Assembly: GCA_963781785.1 (NCBI GenBank)
Contig: CAWAHD010000004.1
Span: 434,001 to 498,000 of the forward strand
Direction of reading: 5' to 3'
DNA from: CAWAHD01 sp963781785
GTDB taxonomy: Bacteria; Planctomycetota; Planctomycetia; Isosphaerales; Isosphaeraceae
DNA length: 64,000 nt
In this document: piece after piece, positions 1 to 8,615 of the stretch
How the letters are laid out: each line of letters starts with the position of its first letter
Position numbering within the stretch: position 1 is the first letter of the stretch
Program-made: the position numbers and the translations under genes
The notes under the pieces: model-generated
What the model was told of the DNA's origin: nothing
Seen by the model: only the letters and a program-made list of their open reading frames with translations
Database searches by the model: none

Positions 1-61
1 ATGTTACCTGAGTGTCTCACCCTGTGGTCGCAACGTTCCTAGGAGCGCTGGGGTTGTCGCC

Positions 62-859
62 GTGAGAATACTTCATCGAATTACGAAGAATGTAGACGGT
101 GAGATTCAACGGACCCTTCACCGCCTGGGTGTCGAAGTCAGCCGCGGGCTGTGCACCTTTGTCGTCGACGAGTCGCACCCCGATTGGCCGCAAATCAAAC
201 AATTGATTGCCCCCTGGGGTCCGGTGGACTTCGTGACGACCGAGTTCACGGCGGCAGAGCGCGCGGCCGCAGAGAACTTGGTGATGGAGCCGACCTGGCA
301 TCACGGATACCCACAGCCGGAGGACGATTTCGGCTACTTGAAGAAGACGTACGATCTGAGTGAGAACTGTGCAGAATGTGATATCGGCAAACGCCAACAT
401 GCGCCGTTGCGCATGAAGCGCGAACCAACTTGGGGCAAGCGGCAAATTCTACAGCTCAACTGGGTCTTTGATGAATTCTTCGTCCTTCCTGAAGTCTGGG
501 ACGAGGTTTTTAAACCGATGGGAATTGCGTCACTACCTGTTCTTGAGCATCGCACCGGAAAAGAATTGCGCACAGTGGTCCAGCTTGAGATCAAGGACGT
601 CGCCAGTCCAATCCCGGGCATCCGCGAATACGATTCTGCGATTTGCGAAGTCTGTGGACAGACGAAGTATTTCCCGATAACACATGGCTTTTTCCCTGCC
701 TTCTCGCTTGCGCCGTCGGGTTACATCTCGCGAACACAGGAGAGTTTTGGAAGCGGCGGCGAGGCATTCAACGAAATAGTGGTCACTCGCGAACTATATC
801 ATGCAATCCGCACTCACAAATTGAGCGGGGCGTCGTTCACCCCGATCTCCAAGCCATGA
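62..859 (+). CDS. hypothetical protein with two CxxC motifs
   Basis: A 265-residue protein starting at GTG. I do not recognise it firmly. It has no signal peptide or membrane segment, so it is probably cytoplasmic. Two cysteine pairs are visible, NCAEC near residue 100 and CEVCG near residue 197, about 95 residues apart, which suggests one zinc or redox site built from two knuckles. This spacing recalls the 'double-CXXCG' paralogous proteins known from Myxococcus, which are often found as orphans in accessory DNA; that assignment is inference. The C-terminal third (HGFFP, then a helical tail) has no motif I can name. The gene stands alone, upstream of a leucine-rich-repeat gene on the same strand, and its codon use is less GC-extreme than the housekeeping genes further right. 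Confidence 0.6.
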   Translation: MRILHRITKNVDGEIQRTLHRLGVEVSRGLCTFVVDESHPDWPQIKQLIAPWGPVDFVTTEFTAAERAAAENLVMEPTWHHGYPQPEDDFGYLKKTYDLSENCAECDIGKRQHAPLRMKREPTWGKRQILQLNWVFDEFFVLPEVWDEVFKPMGIASLPVLEHRTGKELRTVVQLEIKDVASPIPGIREYDSAICEVCGQTKYFPITHGFFPAFSLAPSGYISRTQESFGSGGEAFNEIVVTRELYHAIRTHKLSGASFTPISKP

Positions 860-972
860 ATGCGGCGCATGGCGCCCGTTCCGAGGACACGAAACGAGCG
901 GGTTCTCGGTATGATCTGGGTCGTCGGATTCGATCGCCTCCGCAAGGTCCCCGATCCCGGAGAATAACGACC

Positions 973-2051
973 ATGCCAGCCGGACCCCTATCGCGTCGAT
1001 GGCACCGCTATCTGAGATTCAGCTTGCGCGGGCTGATCGTGCTTGTACTCGTGATCGGCGCAGGGTTGGGCTGGGTTGTGCGGATCGCCCGAATCCAGCG
1101 CGAGGCGGTGGCAGCGATCACAAGAGACGGCGGCCAGGTGATATACACCTCGGGAGGATGGAAGACCGGAGATGGGTTCGTCGACCGAGCGGGCCTTGCC
1201 CAAAAAGGGCTCGTGGAAGCCATTGGCCTCGACTATTTCGGTCACGTCACGCAAGTCTGGCTTAACCGGGGCTCGACGGACGCGGATGCGGCGATCGCAC
1301 ATGTCGGGCGTCTCGCTCAACTACAAGCGCTTGATCTGGATCGATCCTCCGTAAGCGACGCGGGGCTGACCCAACTGAAGGGGCTGCCCGACCTCTGGTT
1401 GCTTTTCGTCAATGACACTCGGATATCCGACGCCGGCTTTGTGCACCTCAAGGAGCTGCCGCGGCTCGAGGCGCTGTGGCTGGAGCGCACGCAGGTTACC
1501 GACGCCGGGCTGGTGCACGTGAAGAAACTGCGCAACCTCAACAACCTCAGCCTCGTCGGCACTCGGATTTCCGGCGCCGGTCTGATCCACCTCGAAGGTC
1601 TGACCAAGCTGTCGCAGCTCTACCTCTCCGACACTGCCGTAACCGACAGCGGACTGGTCCATCTCAAGGGGCTGAACAGGCTTGCTCGCCTGGAACTTCG
1701 ACGCACGCGGGTAACCGACGCCGGCCTGCGCATCTGACGAGGCTGACCAAACTCTGCGTTCTTGACCTCAGCGGCACGCAGGTCACCGATTCAGGGCTCG
1801 CGCATCTGAAGAGGCTGACTAGCCTCTCGGACCTTGACCTCCGCGACACGAAGGTTACTGATGCGGGAATGGAAGTGCTCACGCAGGCTCTGCCGCACAC
1901 CAAGGTCATGCCTCGAGTTGCAGGCGCCGCGGGATCGTCTCCGTCGCGGCGTGGGAAGAGGGGGCGACAGGTCGCTCCAACGCTCCCCGCGCGTCTCGTG
2001 GAACGATCGACTGATCCCATCGAACCGAAACCGGCCGCCCGCCTTCACTAG
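973..2051 (+). CDS. leucine-rich-repeat membrane-anchored protein (frame broken once)
   Basis: The start is taken as ATG 973. A short basic N-terminus is followed by one membrane segment (LRGLIVLVLVIGAGLGWVV, about residues 18-36), so the repeats probably lie outside the cytoplasm. About eight 24-residue leucine-rich repeats follow, with the consensus L..L.L..T.VTDAGL.HL, which is the cysteine-free bacterial LRR type abundant in planctomycetes and probably a binding surface. The reading frame ends at a TGA at 1735, but deleting nothing more than one base's worth of register near 1729 restores VTDAGL-R-HL and two further perfect repeats, running to a stop at 2051. So one base is missing here. 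The last 40 residues after the repeats are low-complexity and may not be genuine. Confidence 0.75.
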
Positions 2052-2286
2052 GCTCGCAGAATCGACAGACACGCATTGTAGATTATGAACGAACCGGTCG
2101 GTTTTGGCAGTCGCCCTTGCGCAGAGCCGTCCAATCGGGCAACGGGTTGGTGCGGTGTACCAGACGCAGGTTTTTTGTCCGACTCTGTTGCGGTCGGGCT
2201 CGAAACGCTGAAGAATGGGCCAGTTGACGACCGTCAATGAATACGGGCGACTGTCCGCAACCCGGTTACCACCGCCATGCACGAAT

Positions 2287-2568
2287 ATGGCAAATGATGA
2301 AGCGTTGTTCGAGATCCTGGGAGGGCGAAAAGCCATGATCGAATCACCGCTGATGCAGGAGCTCAGAAAAGAGTGGACCGAGGAGGGAATGCGCGAAGGG
2401 GAGATCAAAGCCCTGATGACGCTCTTGGTACGGCGGTTTGGCGCCGCTGCCGAAGCGCTGGAGACCGAGATGAGGGCGACCGGCGATGACGCGCGGTTGA
2501 AGGACATGATCGAGCATGCCGTGACGTGCCGGAGCCTTGCGTCCTTTCGCAAAAAGCTCACGGCGTGA
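2287..2568 (+). CDS. Rpn/YhgA-type nuclease family C-terminal fragment
   Basis: A 93-residue protein starting at ATG 2287; an upstream in-frame start at 2215 adds residues that do not look conserved. The charged segment KEWTEEGMREGEIKALMTLL followed by VRRFG resembles the C-terminal tail of Rpn/PD-(D/E)XK 'recombination-promoting nuclease' proteins, which end in an EGxxEGxxxAL helix and a small helical domain. The PD-(D/E)XK catalytic core itself is absent, so this is either a remnant of a longer gene or a stand-alone tail protein, and no nuclease activity is expected. It lies just upstream of a decayed transposase copy, consistent with a worn accessory region. Confidence 0.5.
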   Translation: MANDEALFEILGGRKAMIESPLMQELRKEWTEEGMREGEIKALMTLLVRRFGAAAEALETEMRATGDDARLKDMIEHAVTCRSLASFRKKLTA

Positions 2569-2589
2569 TGCGCCGGTCGCCGCGGTGGC

Positions 2590-3058
2590 GATCGTGTCCG
2601 ACCAGAGGCTGATCTTGTCAGTGTAGCGGGGTCGGGTGGTCCGGCCGGCCTGGCGGATACCAGCTAGCCTTCGCCGATCCAAGATCGCGCAAGTTGGATT
2701 CGTCACGCGAAGGAATGGTGGAAGGTCGTCCGGTCTGAAGCGACGTGGTTCTGGTCGGATACACGGGCCGGCTGTTCCGCGAAAGGCAGAGCGCAGTTTC
2801 CGCCGAACTCGCGGGAATTCTCAGTCGGTTGGGCACGAGCGCGGAAGGCTGGCGGGATCCGCTGGAGAAGCTCATAGGAGGGCGACTGCTGGTCCGACTC
2901 CTGCCGGGCAGTCGCAAGCACGTACCTTCGCGGAGCGAAAGGCGACAAACAGCACACTTTCGCGGAGCGAAAGGCGACGATGGAGGTGGCCGCACGTTTG
3001 GGCGTGCGCCACCTGGCCAACCTGGGCGGATACCGGCACGATAGCTCAAGCGGAGTGA
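2590..3058 (+). pseudogene. REP-associated Y1 transposase, 3' remnant (copy 1)
   Basis: Only the C-terminal third of a REP-associated tyrosine (Y1, IS200-like) transposase remains. In several frames one can read KLDSSREGMVEG, then VGYTGRLFRERQSAVSAEL, AGILSRLGTSAEGW and finally RLGVRHLANLGGY. These match, piece by piece, the second and longer copy at about 7.1-8.1 kb. The N-terminal catalytic region with the HUH motif and the tyrosine is missing, so the copy is inactive. Near its 3' end it carries two copies of a small palindrome (2925-2946 and 2957-2978), where copy 2 carries one. The exact left boundary is uncertain. Confidence 0.65.
2925..2978. repeat. two tandem REP-like palindromes inside transposase remnant
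   Basis: Two near-identical units at 2925-2946 and 2957-2978, each with the core CTTTCGC-GGA-GCGAAAG (7-bp stem, 3-nt loop; the first unit has one mismatch) followed by GCGAC. A third copy sits at the equivalent place in the other transposase remnant (8053-8074). Confidence 0.75.
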
Positions 3059-3180
3059 CGCCGATTCGCTTCCCCGCCCGTCCAGGGGATCCGGAGTAAA
3101 ACCTTGGCGCGGGATCGCAAACTTGTTCAGACGAGGCCGGGACCGTTCAATAAAGAGCCGTGGAGGGGGAACCTGAAACC

Positions 3181-3648
3181 ATGATGTACGTCGGTTGTGT
3201 GGAGGGTGGTCCGGAACTGGAGGGGTCGTTCACCGACCGTCTAATCACGACTGTCATGTGTGCAGCCGAGGAATGCACCGGAGGTGAAAGCTGCATAACT
3301 GGTCCAGCGCTCGATGTTGTCTTTTATGTACCTGGCAGTCTGCTATCCCTCGATTGGGAGGGGCTCCGAGATGGAAGGTTCTCCCGGAGGCGTCAACTGT
3401 TGATGGTTCAGGTGGCGGTGCCCTCGGAGCTACTCGACAGTCCGGCCCTGACGGAGTTTTTGCTCGAAAGCCTTGAAATCGCGAGCGAGCTCGGATCCGA
3501 GTTTTTTCGCCGAAAGGGGTTAGATTTCCCACTCGCCGACGCAAAGCACTTGGTGCAGCGCATCAGGAAACGTGTGGATTCAAAGCTCGCCCGTTCAGGG
3601 CGTGGTTTCGCCAACAAGAATGGCGGGGGACGGAAACCGAAACTGTAG
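3181..3648 (+). CDS. hypothetical protein, possible immunity-type protein
   Basis: About 155 residues. A GTG at 3160 is in frame, but a purine-rich site (GGAGGGGGA) sits about 10 nt before ATG 3181, so I prefer 3181. There is no signal peptide or membrane segment. The central part (VPGSLLSLDWEGLRDGRFSR, then LLMVQVAVP and a helical stretch with alternating acidic and hydrophobic residues) resembles small single-domain proteins that I have seen annotated as putative immunity proteins of polymorphic toxin systems. I cannot confirm the family and no toxin gene is adjacent. The C-terminus is basic and glycine-rich (KNGGGRKPK). It is flanked by a transposase remnant and a monooxygenase gene. Confidence 0.5.
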   Translation: MMYVGCVEGGPELEGSFTDRLITTVMCAAEECTGGESCITGPALDVVFYVPGSLLSLDWEGLRDGRFSRRRQLLMVQVAVPSELLDSPALTEFLLESLEIASELGSEFFRRKGLDFPLADAKHLVQRIRKRVDSKLARSGRGFANKNGGGRKPKL

Positions 3649-3887
3649 GCGACTCGGTCGTCCCGCGTTCCCAGTCAAGCTCGTTCGCTTGACCATGGTG
3701 ACTTCTCCTTGAATTGCCACTGACCTTCGCTCAAGAATTGAGGACGATTCGAGCTGTACATCGAAAGCCACAAGTCTCGATTCGCACGACCCGATTGCCG
3801 TCGCGCTGCGTTTCACGCCACGTTGTTCGATGTCCTATTCAACGAGGTGTGCCGGGCGATCCATCGCCTAATGGAAGGTGGCACAAA

Positions 3888-5456
3888 ATGGCCGAAACGT
3901 CGGAAGCTGCTTCTCGCGCGACCCTGAATCTCCAAGATCCGGGACCCGTGGAATACTTCGACGTGCTGATCGTGGGCGCGGGGCTTTCCGGAATCGGCGC
4001 GGCCTATCACCTCCAGACGAAATGTCCGGCCAAAACTTACGCAATTCTGGACGGCAGACGCGCGATCGGGGGAACCTGGGACCTCTTTCGCTACCCCGGT
4101 GTACGTTCCGATTCCGACATGCATACGCTGGGCTATCCATTTCGTCCGTGGCGCGACAGAAAGGCGATCGCCGACGGAGAGAGCATCCGCAAATACATCG
4201 TGGAGACGGCACAGGAATATGGGATCGACCGCAGGATCCGGTTTGGCCATCAGGCCACGCGTGCGTCATGGTCGTCGCGCGATGCCGCGTGGACGGTTGA
4301 CGCGACGGGACCCGAAGGGAAAACCGTGCGGTTCGCCTGCAACTTCCTCTCTCTGTGCAGCGGCTACTACGACTACGCGGAAGGTTACATGCCAGGCTGG
4401 CCGGGGATGGACCGATACCAGGGCCGCATCGTGCACCCGCAGAGCTGGCCCGAGGATCTCGACTACACAGGCAAGCGGGTCGTCGTGATCGGCAGCGGCG
4501 CGACAGCGGTAACCCTCGTTCCGGCACTGGCCAAGGCCGCCGCGCACGTCACCATGCTCCAGCGTTCGCCGACTTACATCGTCGCACGCCCGTCGGAGGA
4601 TGCGGCCGCCGACTGGATACGCCGGTTACTCCCCGAGCCGCTTGCACTCCGGGTGATCCGCTGGAAGAACGTACTTCTGGGGATGTATTTCTTTAACCTC
4701 GCGCGGCGAAAGCCGGACCGGGTCAAACACGAGATCCTCCGTCTCGTGCGCGAACAGCTCGGCCCCGATTACGATGTCGAAAAGCACTTCACGCCTCGTT
4801 ACAACCCGTGGGATCAGCGCCTTTGCCTGGTTCCGGATGCCGACTTATTCGTCGCGATCCGGTCGGGCAAGGCGTCGGTCGTCACCGACGAAATCGAGAC
4901 GTTTACCGAAGGAGGAATACAGCTTGAGTCGGGCGATCTGCTGCCAGCGGAAATCATCGTGACCGCCACGGGTCTGAAGCTGAAATGTCTGGGCGGGTTG
5001 CAGGTGTCGGTCGACGGTACTGCGATCAAAACGGCGGGGGGATTAACCTACAAAGGAACGATGTTTCGCGGCGTCCCGAACCTCTCGTTCACCCTCGGCT
5101 ACTCCAACGCCTCGTGGACGCTCAAGTGCAATCTCGTGGCCGAATACGTCTGCCGCTTGCTAAATCACATGAGCGTGCACGGTTATGATTACGCCACCCC
5201 GGTTGGACGAGAGCCAGCCATCTCGGATACGCCGGCGCTCAACCTGAATTCGGGCTATATCCGCCGCGGGATCGAGCTTCTTCCCAAACAGGGGTCCGAG
5301 AGGCCGTGGAAGTTTCATCAGAACTACGTCATGGATATGCTCGACCTCAGGTTCAGCGCCGTCGACGACGGCACGATGGAGTTCGTCCAACTCCCAAACG
5401 GGCGGCGGACGGATTTCGGTGCGAGTGGAGCTTCTCGCGAAACCGTTCCCCGGTGA
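3888..5456 (+). CDS. EthA-like flavin-dependent Baeyer-Villiger monooxygenase
   Basis: A 522-residue FAD/NADPH monooxygenase that would insert oxygen next to a carbonyl or S-oxygenate substrates. ATG 3888 is preceded by GGAAGGTG; an in-frame start further upstream adds unconserved sequence. The FAD Rossmann motif (IVGAGLSG, residues 28-35) is followed by the family signature GGTWDLFRYPGVRSDSDM. The Baeyer-Villiger fingerprint is present as YQGRIVHPQSWP (about residue 177; Tyr replaces the usual Phe), and the NADPH Rossmann motif VVVIGSGATAVTL lies about 20 residues later. The sequence follows Mycobacterium EthA closely along its length, including RWKNVL and YNPWDQRLCLVP. The substrate is unknown. 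No partner gene is adjacent, and downstream lies a non-coding stretch with a palindrome. Confidence 0.92.
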   Translation: MAETSEAASRATLNLQDPGPVEYFDVLIVGAGLSGIGAAYHLQTKCPAKTYAILDGRRAIGGTWDLFRYPGVRSDSDMHTLGYPFRPWRDRKAIADGESIRKYIVETAQEYGIDRRIRFGHQATRASWSSRDAAWTVDATGPEGKTVRFACNFLSLCSGYYDYAEGYMPGWPGMDRYQGRIVHPQSWPEDLDYTGKRVVVIGSGATAVTLVPALAKAAAHVTMLQRSPTYIVARPSEDAAADWIRRLLPEPLALRVIRWKNVLLGMYFFNLARRKPDRVKHEILRLVREQLGPDYDVEKHFTPRYNPWDQRLCLVPDADLFVAIRSGKASVVTDEIETFTEGGIQLESGDLLPAEIIVTATGLKLKCLGGLQVSVDGTAIKTAGGLTYKGTMFRGVPNLSFTLGYSNASWTLKCNLVAEYVCRLLNHMSVHGYDYATPVGREPAISDTPALNLNSGYIRRGIELLPKQGSERPWKFHQNYVMDMLDLRFSAVDDGTMEFVQLPNGRRTDFGASGASRETVPR

Positions 5457-5799
5457 ACGAGCGGGTGCATCGTGTTGTGGCGGTTCGCGGCGCAGCTCAG
5501 GTTCGCCGCGAAGCCTCAATGCTCGGACGACGCCTGCCGAACTGACCGCGCGGCAGCGCGGGATCGATCGCGATTATCGCACCCGACATTCGTTCGACGG
5601 CCTGCCGTCAGGTGAGCTGATCGCCAACACCAAGGCGGTCACGAAGATGGAAGTGCCGGGCCCTCTTGCTGAGTTGATCGGCAACCTGCTGGCACCGGAG
5701 ACACTCGATTCAGCCGTCCAAGCGACTTCGCGCGCAGGGCTGCGCTGCGTGCTGATCGATGCCTCGTGGCCTTGCGCCGCTGGCAGGTGACGGGATTCC

Positions 5800-5846
5800 G
5801 GGGACACCATAACAACTCAGACCCAGTAATTCGGTATGGTGTCCCC
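5800..5846. repeat. 12-bp perfect inverted repeat, REP/MITE-like
   Basis: Arms GGGGACACCATA (5800-5811) and TATGGTGTCCCC (5835-5846) are perfectly complementary around a 23-nt loop. The arms are too far apart and lack a T-tract, so this is not a simple terminator. From memory, palindromes with this GGGGACACCAT core are common in planctomycete genomes near REP-associated transposases; the link here is inference. Confidence 0.7.
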
Positions 5847-5865
5847 CGAACCCGGCATGCGGGAA

Positions 5866-5890
5866 TTGGACAGTACCGCTGTGTTATGAT
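5866..5890 (+). promoter_or_regulatory. candidate extended -10 promoter
   Basis: TG-T-TATGAT at 5882-5890 fits an extended -10 box. The upstream TTGGACA is only 13-14 nt away, too close for a standard -35. It lies 60 nt before the ATG at 5950. Confidence 0.3.
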
Positions 5891-5949
5891 AAAACGCTCT
5901 GACGCGTACGATTTGGCTTTTGCGCACGCCTCTTCACTCCGAGGTTGCC

Positions 5950-6558
5950 ATGCCCTTGGTGTACAAATTCAGTAAAGGGACCGCGACTAATCGCCGTGAA
6001 GATGGCTGGAACGGGAAATCCCGAGACCATAGCACTGGGGGCCCGAGCAACAAGGTCACGTTCAACAAGAACCACGACAGCAAGATGGATCAGGCGGAGG
6101 TGCTCAGGCTCGTCAGGGACGGTGTCGCCAAGTTCGTGGGGAAAGCCAAGGAAGTGAAGGACAGCCGGGATCGATTGCTGATCGAACTATTGAACTATGC
6201 AACCTCGTCGAGGCCTGCGGACGCGATTATCGGCAAGGGTATTCACCAGCGGACAACGAAACCCCATATCACGGTGCGCGTGGCTGGCCTCGCGACGCTG
6301 CACATTTGGCTGACGGAGAAGGATTCCGGGCTGCCGGTGGCCGCCGGGGCTACGCCGAGTTTCGTATGGGATGCTTTGGGCGTATCCGCGACGGAGGCCG
6401 GCCCTATGTTCCCAGCAACTTCGGTTGTCGGTGTGAAACGGCGGGGCAGTATCAGTTACTCCGTCATGGTGAACGAGAAACGGCGGATCGCGGAGGAGGA
6501 AGGCAAAATCGCGCTCCGGGACGCGATCGCAGAGCTTGGAGCTATCAATTGGGAATAA
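5950..6558 (+). CDS. hypothetical protein
   Basis: A 202-residue soluble protein that I do not recognise. ATG 5950 is preceded by GAGG at 6-9 nt; a frame-compatible start 30 nt upstream lacks such a site. The first 45 residues are polar and rich in Gly, Asn and Lys (a segment like NRREDGWNGKSRDHSTGG), suggesting a flexible tail. They are followed by a helical stretch (AEVLRLVRDGVAKFVGKAKEV) and a mixed alpha/beta part with short hydrophobic strands (ITVRVAGLATLHIWL, SYSVMVNE). There are no cysteines, no signal peptide and no catalytic motif. It stands alone between a palindrome and a long non-coding stretch. Confidence 0.55.
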   Translation: MPLVYKFSKGTATNRREDGWNGKSRDHSTGGPSNKVTFNKNHDSKMDQAEVLRLVRDGVAKFVGKAKEVKDSRDRLLIELLNYATSSRPADAIIGKGIHQRTTKPHITVRVAGLATLHIWLTEKDSGLPVAAGATPSFVWDALGVSATEAGPMFPATSVVGVKRRGSISYSVMVNEKRRIAEEEGKIALRDAIAELGAINWE

Positions 6559-7060
6559 TCGCCACCCTGTACCTGTAGCGAACCGCAAACATCCGCGGCG
6601 CTTGTGCTATGCTGGGGCTCGCCGCGCGGACGGACGGGCCATACACAGAAACTGTATCGTAACTGTATGCCCGAGGGGCCACGGCGTGGTGGCGCGGCGG
6701 ATCTGGGGATGAGGTGTTTCGGTGCATAACACCGAAGAAAACACCGAACCTGCCATGACTCCGAGGCGGTCGAGGTCGAGGCCGGTCCTTGCGCCTGGAA
6801 TCAGCGGGTTCTCGGAAAACATGGCGTGGTAAAACCCGCGGTTGACGGCGGCCCCGTTGCGCGTCTCCGATCGGGCAGGAAGCCTGATCGAACCTTGAGC
6901 TGTGAGCGCTCGGCCGAACCATCCTTGGCGCGCCTGGTACCGTTAGGAAAAACGACAGGCATTGCCTATTGAGGTCCGGGCGGCAACTTCGCCAGAGTCG
7001 GACAACGCCTGGGGGATGCCACACATGACGATCGCACGCGCACAACTGGTCGATGTTTCC
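6559..7060. other. long intergenic stretch without a supported gene
   Basis: Open frames here have no protein-like composition. The only structure seen is a short hairpin, TTCGGTG-cataa-CACCGAA, near 6717-6735. Confidence 0.5.
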
Positions 7061-7129
7061 GTTACGCGGTGATATCCCCGGCGTTCACACGCCGGGCTAT
7101 ACGATGCCGTCCCACAAACGGGGCTCGAT

Positions 7130-8141
7130 TGGGGCGAAGCAGCGCGCTGCGGTCCTGGACAACCAGATGCAAACGGTTGTATGCCTGGGCTCCGAAGTCG
7201 CCAACGGGTGGTCGGATGAGGAAGTCGTCAGGCGGTGGGGACGACCCTTTCCACCTCGCGATCAGTCCCGGCAAACTCTGCCGGCGTCCAACGATTGGGT
7301 TCGATCGCGGCTCAAGCACGCCGAATGGGTGGCGAAGACCCGCGCGGTTGCGAAGCCTGAGCTGGTTCATGAAATGCGTGATGCGGTAGAGCCGCAACCA
7401 AGCACGAAATCCTAAATCTCAAATCCGAACAGATGCGCGCTCGGCGCGGAGTTCTGACGGATTCAGAATCTGAACCAGCCACTGTCTCGGTCAACCAACC
7501 GCCAGCCCACCGCGCGGGGTGCGTTTTTCGAGCAGCGGTTCAAGAGCGTTGGAGTCCTCGATGAAGAAGCGCTGCTCGCAATTTGCGCTTACATCGATTT
7601 GAATCCTGTTGCCGCCGGCATCGTGGAGGTTCCGGAGGCCAGTCCGCACACCTCGGTGACCACGCGAGTAGAGCGCGTGAAGGCCCAGGGCCGAATGGGC
7701 GACTTGAAAGCCGCGGAGCGCGGCAGCGTGGCCGTTCGACAACCTCACGACATGGCGGGATCGGCTGCGTCGGCTGGCCTGAAGGAGACGATCTGGCTTT
7801 GCCCGATCGAAAATCGGCGCCGGCTGGATTCGTCGCGTGATGGAATGGTGGAAGGTCTTTCGCTGGGCAGCTATCTGTCGGTGGTCGATTACCCGGGGTG
7901 GCTTTTCCGCGAGGGCAAGACCGCGATTTCGGCCGACCTGGCGGGAATTCTGGCTCGGTTCGGCACGAGCGGAAGGCTGGCAGGCCCGGCTCGAAAAGCT
8001 GGGTGGTGGCCGGCTGCTGGGACGATTCTTGCCGGGCAGTTGCAAGCATGTACTTTCGCGGAGCGAAAGGCGACTATTGAGGTGGCCACACGTTTGGGTG
8101 TGCGCCACCTGGCGAACCTGGGCGGATGCCCGGCACGATAG
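7130..8141 (+). pseudogene. REP-associated Y1 transposase (copy 2), decayed
   Basis: A fairly long but broken REP-associated tyrosine transposase. Pieces in different frames read, in order: GWSDEEVVRRWGRPFPPR (about 7205), NDWVRSRLKHAEWVA (about 7290), LSWFMKCV (about 7357), then after about 110 bp of foreign-looking AT-rich DNA FFEQRFKSVGVLDEEALLA, CAYIDLNPVAAGIVEVPEAS, and VDYPGWLFREGKTAISADL to NLGGCPAR at the stop (8141). These are the hallmark blocks of the family. The N-terminal HUH motif is not visible, and there are at least three frame breaks plus the insertion, so it is inactive. A REP-like palindrome sits in frame near the C-terminus (8053-8074). Confidence 0.8.
8053..8074. repeat. 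REP-like palindrome inside transposase remnant
   Basis: CTTTCGC-GGA-GCGAAAG followed by GCGAC, in the same relative place as the two copies at 2925-2978. It is read in frame as CTFAERKAT within the transposase C-terminus. Confidence 0.75.
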
Positions 8142-8615
8142 CTCAAAGCGGAGTGATGCCGATTCGCTTGCCGGCCCGTCAACCCGACGCCGGGTGGGGG
8201 CGCCGATCGCCGGCCGTCGTCGTGCGCTGGTGACCGGCCCATCGACTCCGCCCAACGTCCTTCGCACGATCGCACGTGCCCTGGCTAGCTGATTGTTATT
8301 GTGCCGACCCGCGGCCGGTGGATCCGGCCGTCGTCGTTCATGCGGTCGACCTTTCCCAGGGCGCCCCATTGCGTGTCCTTCACTTTATCCGTGGGCATGA
8401 AGTCAACTGATCATTTCAGGATTCTGTGTCCTGGCAGAGGACCGGCGACGCGAAACACGCTATTCTCAGTTGAGCATCTTCGAAGGGCGCCAGAACGACG
8501 AACTGAATCGCGTCCTGTCCGGCGTAGAGCCGGCGCCTGACGATGTCAACTCGTCGCCTCCGGCAATTGGATCGTCCCTTCAGACCGTCGCAAGACAATC
8601 GTGTGGAGTCAACCC
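8142..8615. other. intergenic stretch without a supported gene
   Basis: No open frame here looks like a protein. The right end carries the GGAG ribosome-binding site (8605-8608) of the acyl-CoA dehydrogenase gene. Confidence 0.5.

Larger units (their letters stand above)
5457..5949. other. intergenic region with a palindrome and a candidate promoter
   Basis: Nothing recognisable is coded here. An open frame ending at 5790 has no family resemblance and no ribosome-binding site that I can see. The region holds the 12-bp inverted repeat at 5800-5846 and an extended -10 sequence at 5882-5890. Confidence 0.5.

Noticed and set aside
5419..5790. Plus-strand open frame of 123 codons after the monooxygenase gene
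   Set aside because: No recognisable domain, no ribosome-binding site, and overlap with the end of the preceding gene. It may be a worn remnant but cannot be supported.
6545..7045. Minus-strand open frame of 166 codons
   Set aside because: Arg/Pro/Ser-rich text without hydrophobic pattern; looks like chance openness in GC-rich DNA.
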